NCBI RefSeq assembly: GCF_003576645.1
Contig: NC_044917.1
Span: 10,116,198 to 10,180,197 of the forward strand
Reading direction: 5' to 3'
Length of the DNA: 64,000 bases
Origin: Ipomoea triloba
Taxonomy: Eukaryota; Streptophyta; Magnoliopsida; Solanales; Convolvulaceae
Made by a program: the position numbers and the translations under genes. Numbering within the stretch: the first letter of the stretch is position 1; every line of letters begins with the position of its first letter. The notes beneath the pieces are model-generated. The model was given only the letters and a program-made list of their open reading frames with translations, was not told the origin of the DNA and searched no databases. Shown piece after piece: positions 37,297-50,182 of this stretch.

Positions 37297-39185
37297 GTCT
37301 TATTTTTTCATAACATCTTCTATTGGTCCTAGTATTATTGTGGCATAATTATTTTTGGTCATCCGTCAAAAAATCTATTTAAAAGATGTTAAATACCCCG
37401 TATTATTGTGGCATAATTAACTTTTGGTTTTTGATATTCTTTGATAATCACTTTTAAAGTTTTCTTGATCTGCAATCCACAAAATTACAAAAAAAAAACC
37501 ATGATTCCTTTGCTTTTTATACTGCTAAAGGATGCGCAATACACGCAAAGGAAAAAAAAAAAGATAAAAACCTTTGATATGTGAATGCTATAAATCAATT
37601 AAATACAAAAAATGAACTAAGAGGGAGGCATGAGATACCACCATTTTAAAATTGAGTGTCACCTCCATAGAGTTTTTTTTTTTTTTTTTTTTTGGGATGT
37701 ATTCAGGGTTTTCACTATCGCACACAGTGATTAATTTTCTGTTGAATTGTAAGCACCTCTTTGAGTAGGATAACTGGCCTGAAGATTTAAAGCTGCTCCA
37801 TACTCAATACCAAAGATCAAACCTTTTTATAGAGTTGAAGACAAATGGAAATAGATGCATGCAACACACTCTCTTCCCAATCTCACAAAACATAAATAAA
37901 TGAGAATACATGCAGGGAACCAAGTAGTGATTAATAACAATAGATACATGCAATACCAATTATAACACAAATCATCACATATTGGAATGATACATCATCA
38001 TTACAAGTCATATACAATATGTGCATTTTATGTCTAATAAAAAATAACCCCAACCCAAGAGGAAAAAACATTAACGCGGTTAAAGGCGTGTCACACTATA
38101 AAAGTAAAAAAGGTGTTAAAAACAAAATATTTCACATCGAATACCAATCAAACAATAAAATCAGTTTTCATATATTATTATACATTTATCAATGAATTGA
38201 CGGACAAAAAATGGGTACCTAATCCTTGTAATGACTGACATTTTAAAACCTTGGAGAATAAAAAGTATTATTTCACAATTATATCAAGCATGCAACCTTG
38301 AAGTCCAATAGCATAAATACTAGCTATACTCGCCTTAAAACCTTGACATCGCCAATACCTCTTACCAGGATTATCATTTGTCCACAAGGTTCTCAACTTC
38401 ATGTCATTTCCACATCTACACAAAGGGCATTGGAGTCCATTCAGTATAATGATAAGTCACCCTCAACGTAATTGATGAAGATGAGTTTTTCCCTTTGTAC
38501 TTCATTCACTGGTTGAGAGAAGAAAACAAGAACAAAGCTTTGGATAAGAAAATAAACTGATTGGACGAGTTTACCATTGCCTAAAATATAATAGACCTTG
38601 GCCAAAAAGAGTCATAAGACCAAAAGTGTTTAAAAATTAAAAATTTAGGATGGTTGAAAGCAAAAAATGATAATTTATAATTAAACGTGAACTTACCACG
38701 AAATATGATAGACATTTGTTGAAATTTGCCCTTTTCTCAACTTACATTCAAAAACCCTATTGTAAAAAATTAACTACGTTGTGTGTATTAAAAAATTAAA
38801 GCAACCCAATGGTAGTTGTTGGTTATATCCGAATAAAATATATCATTTATTACCTTAAAACCAGTAAGTTTTATGAATGATATAGGGATGTCAATTCAAC
38901 CCGACCTTAATAGGACAATCCCAGTCCCCATCCCGAATTCGACCTAGATCTTGAATTTCAAACCTCGACCCCGAATCCCCAATACACACACACACACGCA
39001 CACTTTTTTTGGACTTTTGTTTTTTTTTCTTCAAGTTATTATGTATAGATATTTGGTATTTTGATTAAGGACTCAAGATTTGAACAATTTGAATTTTTAA
39101 GTATTGTTTAATGTTTTAAATATTTTGTACTAGTTGTATTTTGAGATGATTGGATGGTTTGGCTACGGTATCGTCCCTCATTAAT
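37297..39185. other. AT-rich intergenic region
   Basis: No gene recognised. Poly-T at about 37674-37694; (AC)n at about 38985-39002. Confidence 0.3.
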
Positions 39186-39189
39186 CCTT

Positions 39190-40366
39190 TGATCTCAGAT
39201 TAGGATGTTTCGTTGCTTAAAGAATTGTTTAGTGACCGGGATGTGGAATTGATTATGAGGATTCCTATCTCTCCGTCCTTTGCTGATCAGTGGTGCTGGA
39301 GAGATGATATTCGAGGGATGTACAATGTGAAATAGGGATATAAGTTGCTGATGGATGGAGCGGTTAGTGTGTCCACACAATTCACTGCATAGAGGCTATT
39401 ATGGAATCTCAGGCTTCCTCCAAAAAGACTAAATTTTGTTTGGAGGTGTGCTCGAGATATTCTTCCCACGTGTATGAATCTTGTTGGTCGTGGTATAAGT
39501 ATTGATTTGCTATGCCCGTTATGTCTTTCATATCAGGAAACTTCATTGCACCTTTTCAAGCATTGCTCTCACACGTTCAGGTTATGGGAAACTATTCCCG
39601 GTCTCCCTACTGTTTGTGCTAATGAGGATTTCGTTGCTGGCTTTCTAAGGTTATTGAAGGGAAGGATGAGGGGGTCATTCATAATTGTGTGGCGCTTTGT
39701 TGGTCTATATGGAATTGCCGGAATGTGGTACATGGAATAACAAGACTTAGTCGCCTAGTGAGGTGGTGAGACGGTCGACTATTTTGGTTGATGATTAGAG
39801 TGTTCCGCAGGCCAATCCAAGTACTTCGAATAACTCCATTTCTAGGCATGCAATTACCCTTACGCTTATTGATGGAGTTAACATTCATGTAGATGCTGCA
39901 GTGTTTCCGGGCAGAGAGGAGGGGTTTGTATCGGCTGTAATGCATGAGGGTGGTGGGAGATATTTGGCATCACGAAACAGTCCTGTTAGGTGTTTTCATG
40001 ACCCTATTCTAGTTGAGACAATGACAATTAAAGAGGCTCTCTCGTGGGCAAAGGGTTGTGGTTGGCAAAAGGTGGCTATCTATTCAAGCTGTCAGTTAGT
40101 CTGTAATTTGTTGAAGAGCTCTTCCTCGAATTATTCCTATATTGGCTACATTGTTCGTGACTGTGTTATCCTGAAACGTCACTTTGTTGATGTGTTGTTT
40201 CATTTTGTCCTAGATCAGCGAATACGTTAGCTCATGTGTTAGCTAGAGCAATGGCTTCTCAGCCTAGTCCTCGTTCTTGGTTTTCTTCTTATCGATTATA
40301 TTCAACATTTGCTTTTGAATGATTAATATATCTCTTTTGAGTTTTGATTGGTTTTCAAAAAAAAAT
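39190..40366 (+). mobile_element. Degenerate 5'-truncated LINE (zf-RVT and RNase H)
   Basis: The translation in the plus direction shows, with internal stops at about 39333 and 39390, the plant LINE reverse-transcriptase zinc-binding region (LLWNLRLPPKRLNFVWRCAR, then LLCPLCLSYQETSLHLFKHC) followed by an RVT_3 RNase H-like domain (HVDAAVFPGREEGF, TIKEALSWAKGCG). A short poly(A) ends it at about 40356-40366. No upstream reverse transcriptase core is present. The stops show it is an old, inactive copy. The target duplication was not found. Confidence 0.8.
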
Positions 40367-41190
40367 TGAGAGTGTATAAAATAATTTTTAAATTGGGTCG
40401 AACTCGTAAAATCTCTGCAGGGACGAAAATGGGTGACAGAGTAATCAGGTAAGCAACACCCGAACCCGAACCACAAACATTGAACTGGAGGAAGACAAAC
40501 GGCCACCAATTATGCAAAATCTACACATTGATGAGATGATAATTGCTCCAACGGCTCTCCATTATTACAACCCAGCACTCAATGTATGCTCATCATTACT
40601 AGGAGTACTCAATGTATGCTCACCATTACTAGGAGTCCGTTATACTCACTAGAAGAAGAGCCGTTGCAGCCATAGTATAAGTAGCAAACTTGTGGTAAAG
40701 GATGGGAGAGACACTTTATTTATTACATACCATATTATTGTACTGGCTACTGATTGTACTAAGCTAATTATATCAAATATACCTGGTGACATTATTATCG
40801 TCAATGGGATAATTCTCCATCCCCGCGTAATGCGAGTCGGGGAGCGAAGACCCTATTCCCCGCCCCACCTGTCCCCGTTGCAATCTCTAAAATAACATAA
40901 TAAATTACACAACACACATTTTTTAATTATTTTATTTTATTTGATAAAAAAATTATTTTATTTTATCGATTATATAATGTTGGAGACTCGTAATTTTTCT
41001 GCCACTAACATCTTCCAATGGGAGAGAGTTACGTAGAATTGTAGAAACCATAGCTCTCTTAAGATGTTCTGACCTACAGGGGATGATTTCTTGGATAGAC
41101 TTGATAGACTTTTTCATTTCTTAGCGCAGTGGTTATCTTTGGGACCAAGAAATTCGCAACAAGAACAATAATACGGAGTAATATAAGTTG
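40367..41190. other. Intergenic region upstream of NBR1
   Basis: A 31-bp unit TCAATGTATGCTCA(T/C)CATTACTAGGAGT is repeated in tandem (40578-40638). No gene recognised. Confidence 0.4.
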
Positions 41191-41506
41191 CATTATATAT
41201 ATACATATAAACAGAAGGCAAGCAACTACTCTGTATTGAGAGAGATTTGAGAGAAGGGTTTTAGGTAGAGATAGAAGCGCGGCTCACGGCTACGCGTGGT
41301 CTGCGGTAAAATCTTTCAATTTCTGTTTTATCTTCGCCGTTCCGATCGCTTTGCTCGTTGAAGAATTCTTGTAAATTCTAGGTTTAGGTTTATTTGCATC
41401 CCGAATTTATAAAAAACAACAAAATTACATATTTGCGGTTCACCTGGAACGCTATCTAATCAGAGTGGAGTCTAGTGGAGTAATCTGAAGGTTGCTGACT
41501 CTCGCT
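41191..41506 (+). promoter_or_regulatory. NBR1 promoter/5' UTR
   Basis: A TATA-rich stretch CATTATATATATACATATAA (41191-41210) is followed by GA-rich transcribed-looking sequence. A GCG|GTAAAAT donor-like site at 41306 suggests a leader intron before the start codon at 41507. The exact start of transcription is inferred. Confidence 0.35.
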
Positions 41507-44500
41507 ATGGACACTTCAATTGTCGTCAAGGTTTGATTTTTGCCCATGATTCCGATTTTTCTTGATTTGTTCTAATTTTATTATCTTATGTATGTTTGTG
41601 TTGTTGATTTAGTGTTCGATGATCGTCTTTTTGTTTTCTTGTTCCTGAATACGCTACTTATTTGAGCTAAACTAGTAGGGTGTTAGAGTTCTTTGATCTA
41701 AGTAGGCAGTGAATTCAATTCAGAATTCATATTGCTCCGATACGAAGTTTGTTAGGATAATTCTCGTTGTGTTTTTTGCCCTTTATTTCAATTTTCTTGA
41801 TTTAAAAAAAAAACTTTTTAATGCTTTATTTATTTTTAATGATGATTTGATTTCTTTTTCATTGTGGTCCAGGAATTAATTAACTATTTTATAAGTATAT
41901 TAGTGGGGTTTTGGGTTTCTGTGTGCATAATCAATTAAAAGTAAGAATTATAGCTTCAAAGATGCCTAATTCATAAAGAGTTTTCACATTTTTGTATCGG
42001 ATCAGCTTTTGAGATACTGGTAGGCCTAGGCAGAGGAGAGATATAGTGAAGTTTAATAAGGGGGCTTTTTGGAAGATCATTCTTCATAATTTTAGTTATG
42101 GGTATTTTTAGATGTCTTGTGAGTTCATTTGTAAGTAACATTACATGAACAATGAAGTGCCTGCTTTCTGTTCTATGCAGGGAAAGAGTGCACTTCTAAC
42201 TTCTTTAGTTTAAGGTCTTTTTGCTTTTAGCTTGTAGACTTGTGGTGATACTTGATCCATGAAGCAGTTGTAGTTCATCATCCCATGAGATGTAATGGCT
42301 TTATGAACCTTGATGAATTGATTTGCTGGATACTTGGTGTTTCATTGATGGTGTTCATAATTGAATCAGATGTTATTGGGTATATATGTGTATATGAAGT
42401 GTTTTCCTCACATGTGATTATTTTATGGGCAGGAGTAATTTTATGTTATGGATTGAAAGATTCTTTGTTCCTCTTTGATTGAAAACTTTCACTGCCTTTT
42501 GTGTGTTAAGTTTTGTGGTTCGTCTATGCATGCTTTATCATAGTTCTTATTCTAGTACTAGTATTTGCCTCTGTTGACATTCTTAGGTAACATGTGTTCT
42601 ATATCCTATGCACTATGCACTTTAGGTTAAGTATGGAGAGACACTCCGGCGTTTCAATGCTCATGTTGTTGATGAGAAGCTTGCTCTTGACATAGATCAA
42701 CTGAGGGAGAAGATACTTTATCTCTTCAACTTCTCTCCTGATGTTGAAATCACTCTTACTTATATTGATGAAGATGGTGATGTGGTAACACTGGGAGATA
42801 ATGAAGATTTGAAAGATGTCGTGAAACAGGAGCTGGATCCCCTAAGAATAACAGTGAAACTGAATTCTGAGAGGAGTGGTAGACCTTCATCAAGATCCAG
42901 TGGATCTTCTACTCCCTTGAGATCTCCTTGCATGCAGCCTACATCTCAGAACATGAATGCTGGTGTTTCTGAACTTTTAAAGGCGGTGCCTGAGCCTGTC
43001 CGTGAAACACTCATTAAACTGTCTGCTGACTTGGCTTCTAAAGCTACATCATCTGCCCCCCCTGTCCTTTCTGAGCTCGTTGAGGCATTCTCAAAGGTAG
43101 GCTTATCCTATCTAAACCAGCCACAAGAGACCCAGAGTAGGAATGAATCTGACTCACAGGGGCGACCTTCTGGTAATGCTTGTGGTGTGACTGAGTCTGG
43201 TCCAAGGGTTGATGATATTCCATTGGAGGTGTTTCTAGACACCACAGCTAATAAAATGGAATCCATTGTGAATGAGGTCTTGAAACCTAGTGAGGAATCC
43301 TTGAAAACAAGTGGACCAAACCCTACAAAAGTACCTGAAGGTGAGGCCTCTGTTCCCAAAACTGTCTCTGTTAATCTGAATGAACCTTTGATTGGATCTG
43401 CAGTAGGTGATCCTCAACCTACTGTGTTTAAGTCTGATGTTGGCAAAAGGGTTGGAGGTAAGAAATTTGGTGATAGTAGTCTAGTTGGAAAGGCTCTTGG
43501 TATTGCAAACTCTGGTGCTCCCCCTTTTAATGGAAACAAGATCAATAATACTAGAGACTGTACTGGAGGATTTGGTTCTTTCAATCTGAATGCATCTGCA
43601 GATTCTGATCATCTGAAGTGGTCCATTTGGGACTCAGGTGATTCAAGTTCTGGTGGTTCTTTAAGGAAGATGTCACGGGGTGATTTTGGGTCTTCAGGCC
43701 CACAACCTGGTCTGAGTTTTATGGATGGGTGTCCTTTCAGTGGTGTGCCCACAGCTGATAACCCATTTTCATCTCTACCCGTTCCCTTTGATGTCCCTCC
43801 GAAAAGAAGCCATAGCCACAGTGTTGGGAATGGTACTATATTCCATAAGGGGGTTCGTTGCGATGGTTGTGGGGTTCACCCAATAACTGGCCCTAGATTC
43901 AAGTCTAAAGTGTAAGCAACTTGACTTCAACTATACCTTTGATGAACTTGTCATCTATTATTTATTTATTTAGAAATCAATTGTATTGTAAATTGTAATA
44001 TTTCTATTTTAATGGCAGAAAAGATGACTATGACCTGTGTAGCATCTGCTTTGCTGAAACGGGAAGCAGTGCATCGGACTACATCAGAATAGACCGCCCT
44101 GTAAACTATCGGCACCCCTGGTCTTTCAGGGGCTTGAGTGATCATGTATGACAATCTCTCTCGTAAGCCCTCTTTAGTTATTCCATCTCTTAAACTTCTT
44201 TCTTAGATTCTGTTCTTCAATCTACAGCATGCCAGGATGCGATCTACAGCACCGCCACACATGTTTAGGGGAATTGGGGTGAAACCTAGTCGACCTAAAC
44301 TTGACAGCCGTTTTATTCAGGATGTCAATATTTTGGATGGTACCATAATTGCACCATTGACTCGATTTACCAAAATATGGAGGATGAGGAACAATGGTAA
44401 TTTTGTCTGGCCACAAGGCACCCAGCTTGTGTGGATTGGTGGAGATAGACTAAGTGATGCAATTTCTGTTGAACTGGAGGTGGGCAGTTTTGTTTCTTAA

Positions 44501-45656
44501 TTTGCTTTTTACTAAGCTGTCTTTTTTTACCCAAATTTTAAGCTCCTGTCTTCGTGCATTGAAGTGTTCATTTATTTTGTTACTAATATTTTTTTTTTTT
44601 GTGGTTGCCAGATTACTGCAGCTGGCTTGCCTGTCGAACAAGAGCTTGATGTGGCAGTTGATTTTGTTGCTCCTAATCTTCCAGGCCGTTATGTTTCGTA
44701 CTGGAGGATGGCCACACCATCAGGCCAAAAGTTTGGTCAACGTGTTTGGGTGCTTATCCAGGTTAGAAAGCCTTCCAGTATCATTTTTATGTGATGGCTA
44801 CTATTAGTGAACACATACCTGGTATTATTTTTCTGTACTAAGCTCTTCAATTCATCCTGTAATGCAGGTTGCTACTACTACAATGGAGCCAGTGAAGAAG
44901 CCAGTGCCTGAAAATCTTCGTGGCTTGAACTTGAATCTCCCTCCCGCAAGCAGCAGCAGCATAGGAATCCCAGAAATGATCAATGTGAACCCAGAACCAA
45001 TGGTTGAAGAGAGCCACAGGGAGCCTAATGTCTCTTCTAAATCTGCAGAGTTGGTTGAGCCAGTTGTTGAGGGGACAAACTCAATGAAGGATCAGGAGGT
45101 CAACTTCCCTATAAATGACAGTTTATTTGTCGGTCTTGACAGCATAGCACAACCTGCTCCTCATCTTCCCCCTGCTCCTGTAACCACCGGGGGTTCATCA
45201 ATTTCATATCCTGTTGTTGATCTCTCCAATGTTGAACCAGCTGTGGCACCTGCCAGACCATCACCACCTCATACGAATGTGGATAAACCATCTCAGGATG
45301 TCACAGATAGCAGTGAAGTGGAGTTGAGCCTTCTAAAGGAACTTGAGGAGATGGGTTTCAAACAGATTGATCTGAACAAGGAGATATTGAGGATGAACGA
45401 GTATGATCTACAGCAGTCAGTGGATGATCTCTGTGGTGTTTCTGAGTGGGACCCTATCCTTGAAGAGCTGGAGGAAATGGTAGGTTAACAAGTATGAATG
45501 AATACACATTCCAGTTGTTTTTACCTGATCTGAACTAAATATTGGCTTGTGAATTTTCAGGGCTTTTGTGACAAGGAAGTGAACAAGAAACTCCTCAAAA
45601 AGAATGGTGGAAGCATAAAGCGAGTAGTCATGGATCTTATTTCTGGAGAAAAGTAG
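41507..45656 (+). CDS. NBR1: NBR1 selective autophagy cargo receptor (JOKA2)
   Basis: Links ubiquitinated aggregates and other cargo to ATG8 for vacuolar degradation. Seven exons (41507-41530, 42626-43911, 44019-44145, 44228-44479, 44612-44761, 44868-45479, 45561-45656) total 2547 nt, 848 residues, exactly in frame. The first coding exon is only 24 nt; adding it supplies MDTSIVVK to the PB1 domain (about 1-95, with KYGETLRRF basic cluster and YIDEDGDVVTLGDNEDL acidic OPCA motif). Then ZZ zinc finger (CDGCGVHPITGPRFKSK..YDLCSICF, about 435-475), the four-tryptophan NBR1 domain (about 500-620; NGNFVWPQGTQLVWIGGD, YWRMATPSGQKFGQRVWV), two UBA domains near the C-terminus and, between them, the ATG8-interacting motif SEWDPILEEL (WxxI). 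The C-terminal UBA is completed by the last 32-codon exon. All key parts look intact. A short piece resembling residues in the linker after PB1 recurs at 58351-58403. Confidence 0.95.
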
Positions 45657-46012
45657 TTTTCTCGAGTATATCTATCAAATCTCATAATAATATTTATGTG
45701 GTGTTAGGTGTGTGTGGGTCTTAGAACTTGTGATATATATATGGTTGAATGTGATGTGGTTTTGAGTTAGCAAGCCATGTTATGTATGGCTTGTGTTGCT
45801 ACTCTAGTGGATGTTTTTAATGCATTCCAATAATAATGACTCTACTTTATTACTGTGTAATGTTTTGCATGATGTTGGGGAAAGTAGCTTGTTATTTGTT
45901 GGATTCTTAGGATTTTTGCATCCTGTGTAATATTTTGGATCTTATTGTCAGTCATATCACCCACCATAGTTGTAATGTAATGCACCAATTTTTTCCTTTT
46001 ATCTTATCTAAT

Positions 46013-46715
46013 GAGTTAATACCCAATATAGTTCTCAATTATAGTGGTTTTACTCAATTTAGTCCTAAGTGACTTTTTGTGCTTAATTTAGTCCTCGACT
46101 TTGATGATTTTATCCAATTTAGCACGAACTGTTGGCACTAAAAGCAAATGCAGAACTGAAAGCAAACACCGTGGGAGATTCGAGACGAAGAAACAATGGC
46201 TTTCGAGATGCACGGCGGCGCAGTCACAAAATGTGAATGTACCGGAAAAAATTCAAGGGAAATTCATCTGCCGCAAGATAACACGTATGCGTTTAGAATT
46301 TTGATTTATTTTTCTGTTTAAACTTTGGAAGAAGCAATTCCTTTCTTGGGAAGTGCTGGGATGATCTTGATTGAAAGCAATTAAGAAATGACATTGATGC
46401 ACAGTTCGACACAGAGCATAATCAAATTGCCTCTTGCATCTGCGATTATATATATACTCCGTATCTTGGAAGTGAATCAATTGTTGGGTTTGTATGCTTT
46501 TAGATTTCTAGGGCTTGTTACAAGGAAGATAGGGAAATTTTATTTTATTTTATTTTATTTATTGTTTTAAAACGAAAGAAAATTACCATGTTAACCCTTC
46601 TACTAACAGCCAACTAACAGAATTCCTAAAGGAGGACTAAATTAAGCACAAAAAGTCACTTAGGACTAAATTGAGTAAAACTACTATAGTCGAGGACTAT
46701 ATTGGGTATTAACTC
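46013..46715. mobile_element. Mutator-type MITE/Pack-MULE with 10-bp target duplication
   Basis: CTTATCTAAT is duplicated exactly at 46003-46012 and 46716-46725. The inverted ends are about 84 bp long and differ at only a few positions; both start GAGTTAATACCCAATATAGT and share CTCAATTTAGTCCTAAGTG. Long TIRs with a 9-10 bp duplication are the hallmark of Mutator elements. The interior (46130-46310) is GC-richer with an ATG (46196) opening MAFEMHGGAVTKCECTGKNS before a GTATGC donor-like site at 46285, which looks like captured exon material, though I do not recognise the gene. Confidence 0.85.
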
Positions 46716-46725
46716 CTTATCTAAT

Positions 46726-47827
46726 TGCAGTCAAGCCATGGTTAATGGTGTTGGTAGTATGTTTTAGGTGAATTTCAAGTTTGAACCTAAAGTGGTTTTT
46801 TCCCGAGTTACATATTATGTAACCCATCCCGCCACATAATGGATTAGCGAGCTCGACAGACCGACCTATCCACCCGCCCATTTTACGAATAATTATATTT
46901 TAAAAACATTAAAATTTTTATGTAGTCTAAGATTCAAACTTCTAACTCCTAAATTAATAATTAATATATTTTTCAATCAAACACCTTAAATAATTTTGAG
47001 CAAAATCTACGTGTGATTATACATATATAAATAATTAGATTTTAATTTGTAATTTATAATATAATTATTATAGTTTATTTAACACTAATATAATTTATAT
47101 GTAGTACTTGTATGTTGTAATTATAATATTATTAAATTATAAAATTTATAAAATGTATAATTTATAAATTTATATAGTTTATATAGTAACTAAACTTTAT
47201 ATTATATTAATATTTATATAAAGTTATATTTAATCTTATTAAACAAATACATCATTAAACTTAAAAAAAATAAAAACTTTAATTGATTCACACACCTAAT
47301 TAATGCACAATCATTAAGATGATGAGTTATTGTATGTGTATTGACAATATTTTATTGTGAAAATACTATGCTTTTTTGTATGTTTGGTTCAGGTAGGAAA
47401 CCTTTAATAGTTTTGTGTATGCATGGTAATTACGTTATCTATATGGAAAGGTGATAGTTTTTAAGTATTAGGGTTTGGGATTATAAAAGCAGCTTGCATT
47501 GTGTGGTTTAATTTGAACAGGGTAGACGGGCCGTAGACTTAATAGGGACGGTACTTACTTAAGGTATGTGATTCAACTACAGTATTAAGTATTAACTGAT
47601 CAGAGATTATGCGTCATGAGAAATTCGTATGTGATTCAACTATTTGACTAATCTAGAGTATTGTGTTACGAGAACTGATCAGAGATGAGAAATTCGTAGC
47701 AGACTAGCAGTACTACCTCTCTTAACATTGTCGACTTGCCGTATAAACTTTCCGTAAGTTCTCTCACACAGCCCTTCACCAACTAAGCTTTAATTTAGCT
47801 ACTCTGACCGATCATCTTTTTTGCAGT
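46726..47827. other. AT-rich intergenic region upstream of the NO VEIN-like gene
   Basis: Very AT-rich from 46880 to 47340. A direct repeat with GATCAGAGAT..TGAGAAATTCGTA (47598-47625 and 47670-47697) lies in the presumed promoter. No gene recognised. Confidence 0.3.
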
Positions 47828-48432
47828 ATGGCGATGATGAGTCCGAAGGATCACATTGAGGATATCCGCAAAAGAAAATTTTCAATCGGAGGAGAGCCAA
47901 ACTCTCTGAGAGAGGACCTCCATCAGGCCGTTAAAAACCTCTCCGCCGAGCTCTACTCAAAGGATGTTCACTTTCTCATGGAACTCATTCAGGTATACAT
48001 ATAATGTCCTTTATGTTCTTTAGTTCAGTTGTTAGCTAGTAGCTAGTCCATTTCTTAAGACGTAAGTGAGGATGGTGTGCAGAATGCTGAGGACAATGAG
48101 TACGAGGAGGGAGTGAAGCCCAGTCTGGAATTCGTGATCACGTCAAAAGACATAACGGAGACGGGAGCCAAGGAGACCCTCTTGGTATTCAACAACGAGA
48201 AAGGGTTTTCCAGTAACAACGTTGAGTCCATTTGTAGCGTCGGCCTTTCCACTAAGAAAGGCAAACGCAACAGTGGCTATATTGGCGAGAAAGGTTTGTC
48301 TTCCACTTATCATTATTTATTTATTCATTTTTTAGTAGGTATATATGTATATATTGTTATAATATAAAAATTTTACACTTTTGACCCTTCTTATTGTTTT
48401 AAAAAATTTATTATTTATATATTAAATAAACT

Positions 48433-48486
<54 letters not shown>

Positions 48487-49271
48487 CTTTTGTTAAGATT
48501 TCAATGATGAAGGGCATTAAGTATCTAATTTAATTTCATTACTCTCTAACTTTTGAGGTATATATTTCAGTTTTATTAGTTTTATTTTTTTGAAAACATT
48601 TCAGTTTTATTAGTTAATTAATTAATCGGTAACTTTGGCCCTATAAATTTGCCCCCCAACCCAGACTGCTCCGCCCCTGTCTAAGATTATGCTTTCTGAT
48701 ATAATTCAATATAATATGGGATATATGATTCTGATCTGATGTGGTGTTTCAGGGATTGGGTTCAAGAACGTGTTTTTGTTCACTGCTCGCCTATACATTT
48801 TTAGCAATGGTTACCAGATTCGATTTAGCGAGGAGCCGTGCGAGCACTGCGGTATTGGGTTTGTTGTTCCAGAATGGGTGGATGGGAACCCTATTCTTGC
48901 ACGGATAGACCAAATCTATGGTTCTTCAAAGAAACGTCCTACCACAACTATGGTTTTGCCGCTCAAGACTGGCAAGAGGACGCGGGTGAAGCAGCAGCTT
49001 TCAAGCATTCATCCTGAGCTTCTCTTGTTTCTTACCAAGATAAGGGAGGTTTCGGTCAGGGAAGAAAACCAGGATCCAAAACTCAATACTGTTAGTGCGG
49101 TTTCCATTTCTAGCGAGAGAGATCTTGTGAGGAAGAAAAACATTGATGCTGAGTCTTTCCTGCTGATGAAAAGGCTGCTGGGAGCAATGGACAATGCAGT
49201 TACCATATGTGGAGGCAAAGGTTCCCAGTTAAGCAAGAATGCAGAGTTGATAGGATAATGGAGGTTGATGA

Positions 49272-50110
49272 TGTTGGGGTCCCTCCTATGTGAGAATTGA
49301 GCTGGCAGCATAAAGACAAACAAAAAAAACAACAAATAAAATGTAGTGGGAAGCATTTGGTAGTGTTTACTTTGTCAGCAAGTGGAAAAGCAAGCAAGCA
49401 TGCATTATTCCCATTTTTTTTGTTGTGTTCGGCAGTAGAGATGCAGCAAGTGGAGTGAATTATTTTTCATTCCCATTCTTCTCTCTTTTTCGGCCAACGG
49501 AAAAAAAAAAAACACAGAGAGGCAATGAGTTCGGCAGTTCAGCAGAGGAAGAAAAACTCATTTTTCTTCTTCCTCTTCTTTTGGCATTCGGCGGTTCATC
49601 AGTAGAAGGAACAAACTATTTTCTCCTTCATCTTTGGTGCAGTTTTGCCGTGCTAATTTGCCGTGGGTTTGCCTAGTTCTTGGGTACTATCTTCATCAAA
49701 TATTTGAGGTCAGCTTGTATTTATTCCAGGCATCTCTTTGGATAATCTCGTAATATTTGTATTCATTTTACCTTGTTCGTGGTAGTTGAATATTTTGAGT
49801 ACGAGATATTATTCCTTTTAGCCTGTGAATATTATAAGAATGTTTTGGCCTAGGAGTTGTTGTATTTGATGATTTGTGGATGTATGGCTCGTGTGGTAGC
49901 CTAAAACTTTGTACCCGAGATTTGTGATATAGTGGAAATTGTTGTTGTTGGTGGCCCGTGGTTTTTCCCCGTGGTTTTGGGGTTTTCCACGTAAATCTTG
50001 TGTTTCTTGTGTTCATATTTATTTTTGGGCTATTGTGTATTATCTCGTATTTGTGTACCGTGTCGGGTCTGTGATTTTGATTGTCACAGGAGGTGGGATT
50101 TTTCCCAACA
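49272..50110 (+). repeat. Copia 5' LTR
   Basis: 839 bp, TG...CA ends, nearly identical to the 3' LTR. Followed at once by AAG and the primer binding site. Confidence 0.95.
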
Positions 50111-50113
50111 AAG

Positions 50114-50126
50114 TGGTATCAGAGCC
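50114..50126 (+). other. Copia primer binding site
   Basis: TGGTATCAGAGCC, complementary to the 3' end of the initiator methionine tRNA, three bases after the 5' LTR, as usual for plant Copia elements. Confidence 0.9.
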
Positions 50127-50182
50127 CTGGTTGTTGATTTGGTATTTTTGACAGCCTTGGTTGTTACTTGGATATATTTGAG

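Noticed and set aside
49425..49676. Open frames within the LTRs
   Set aside because: Noncoding LTR sequence present in both copies; no similarity to proteins.
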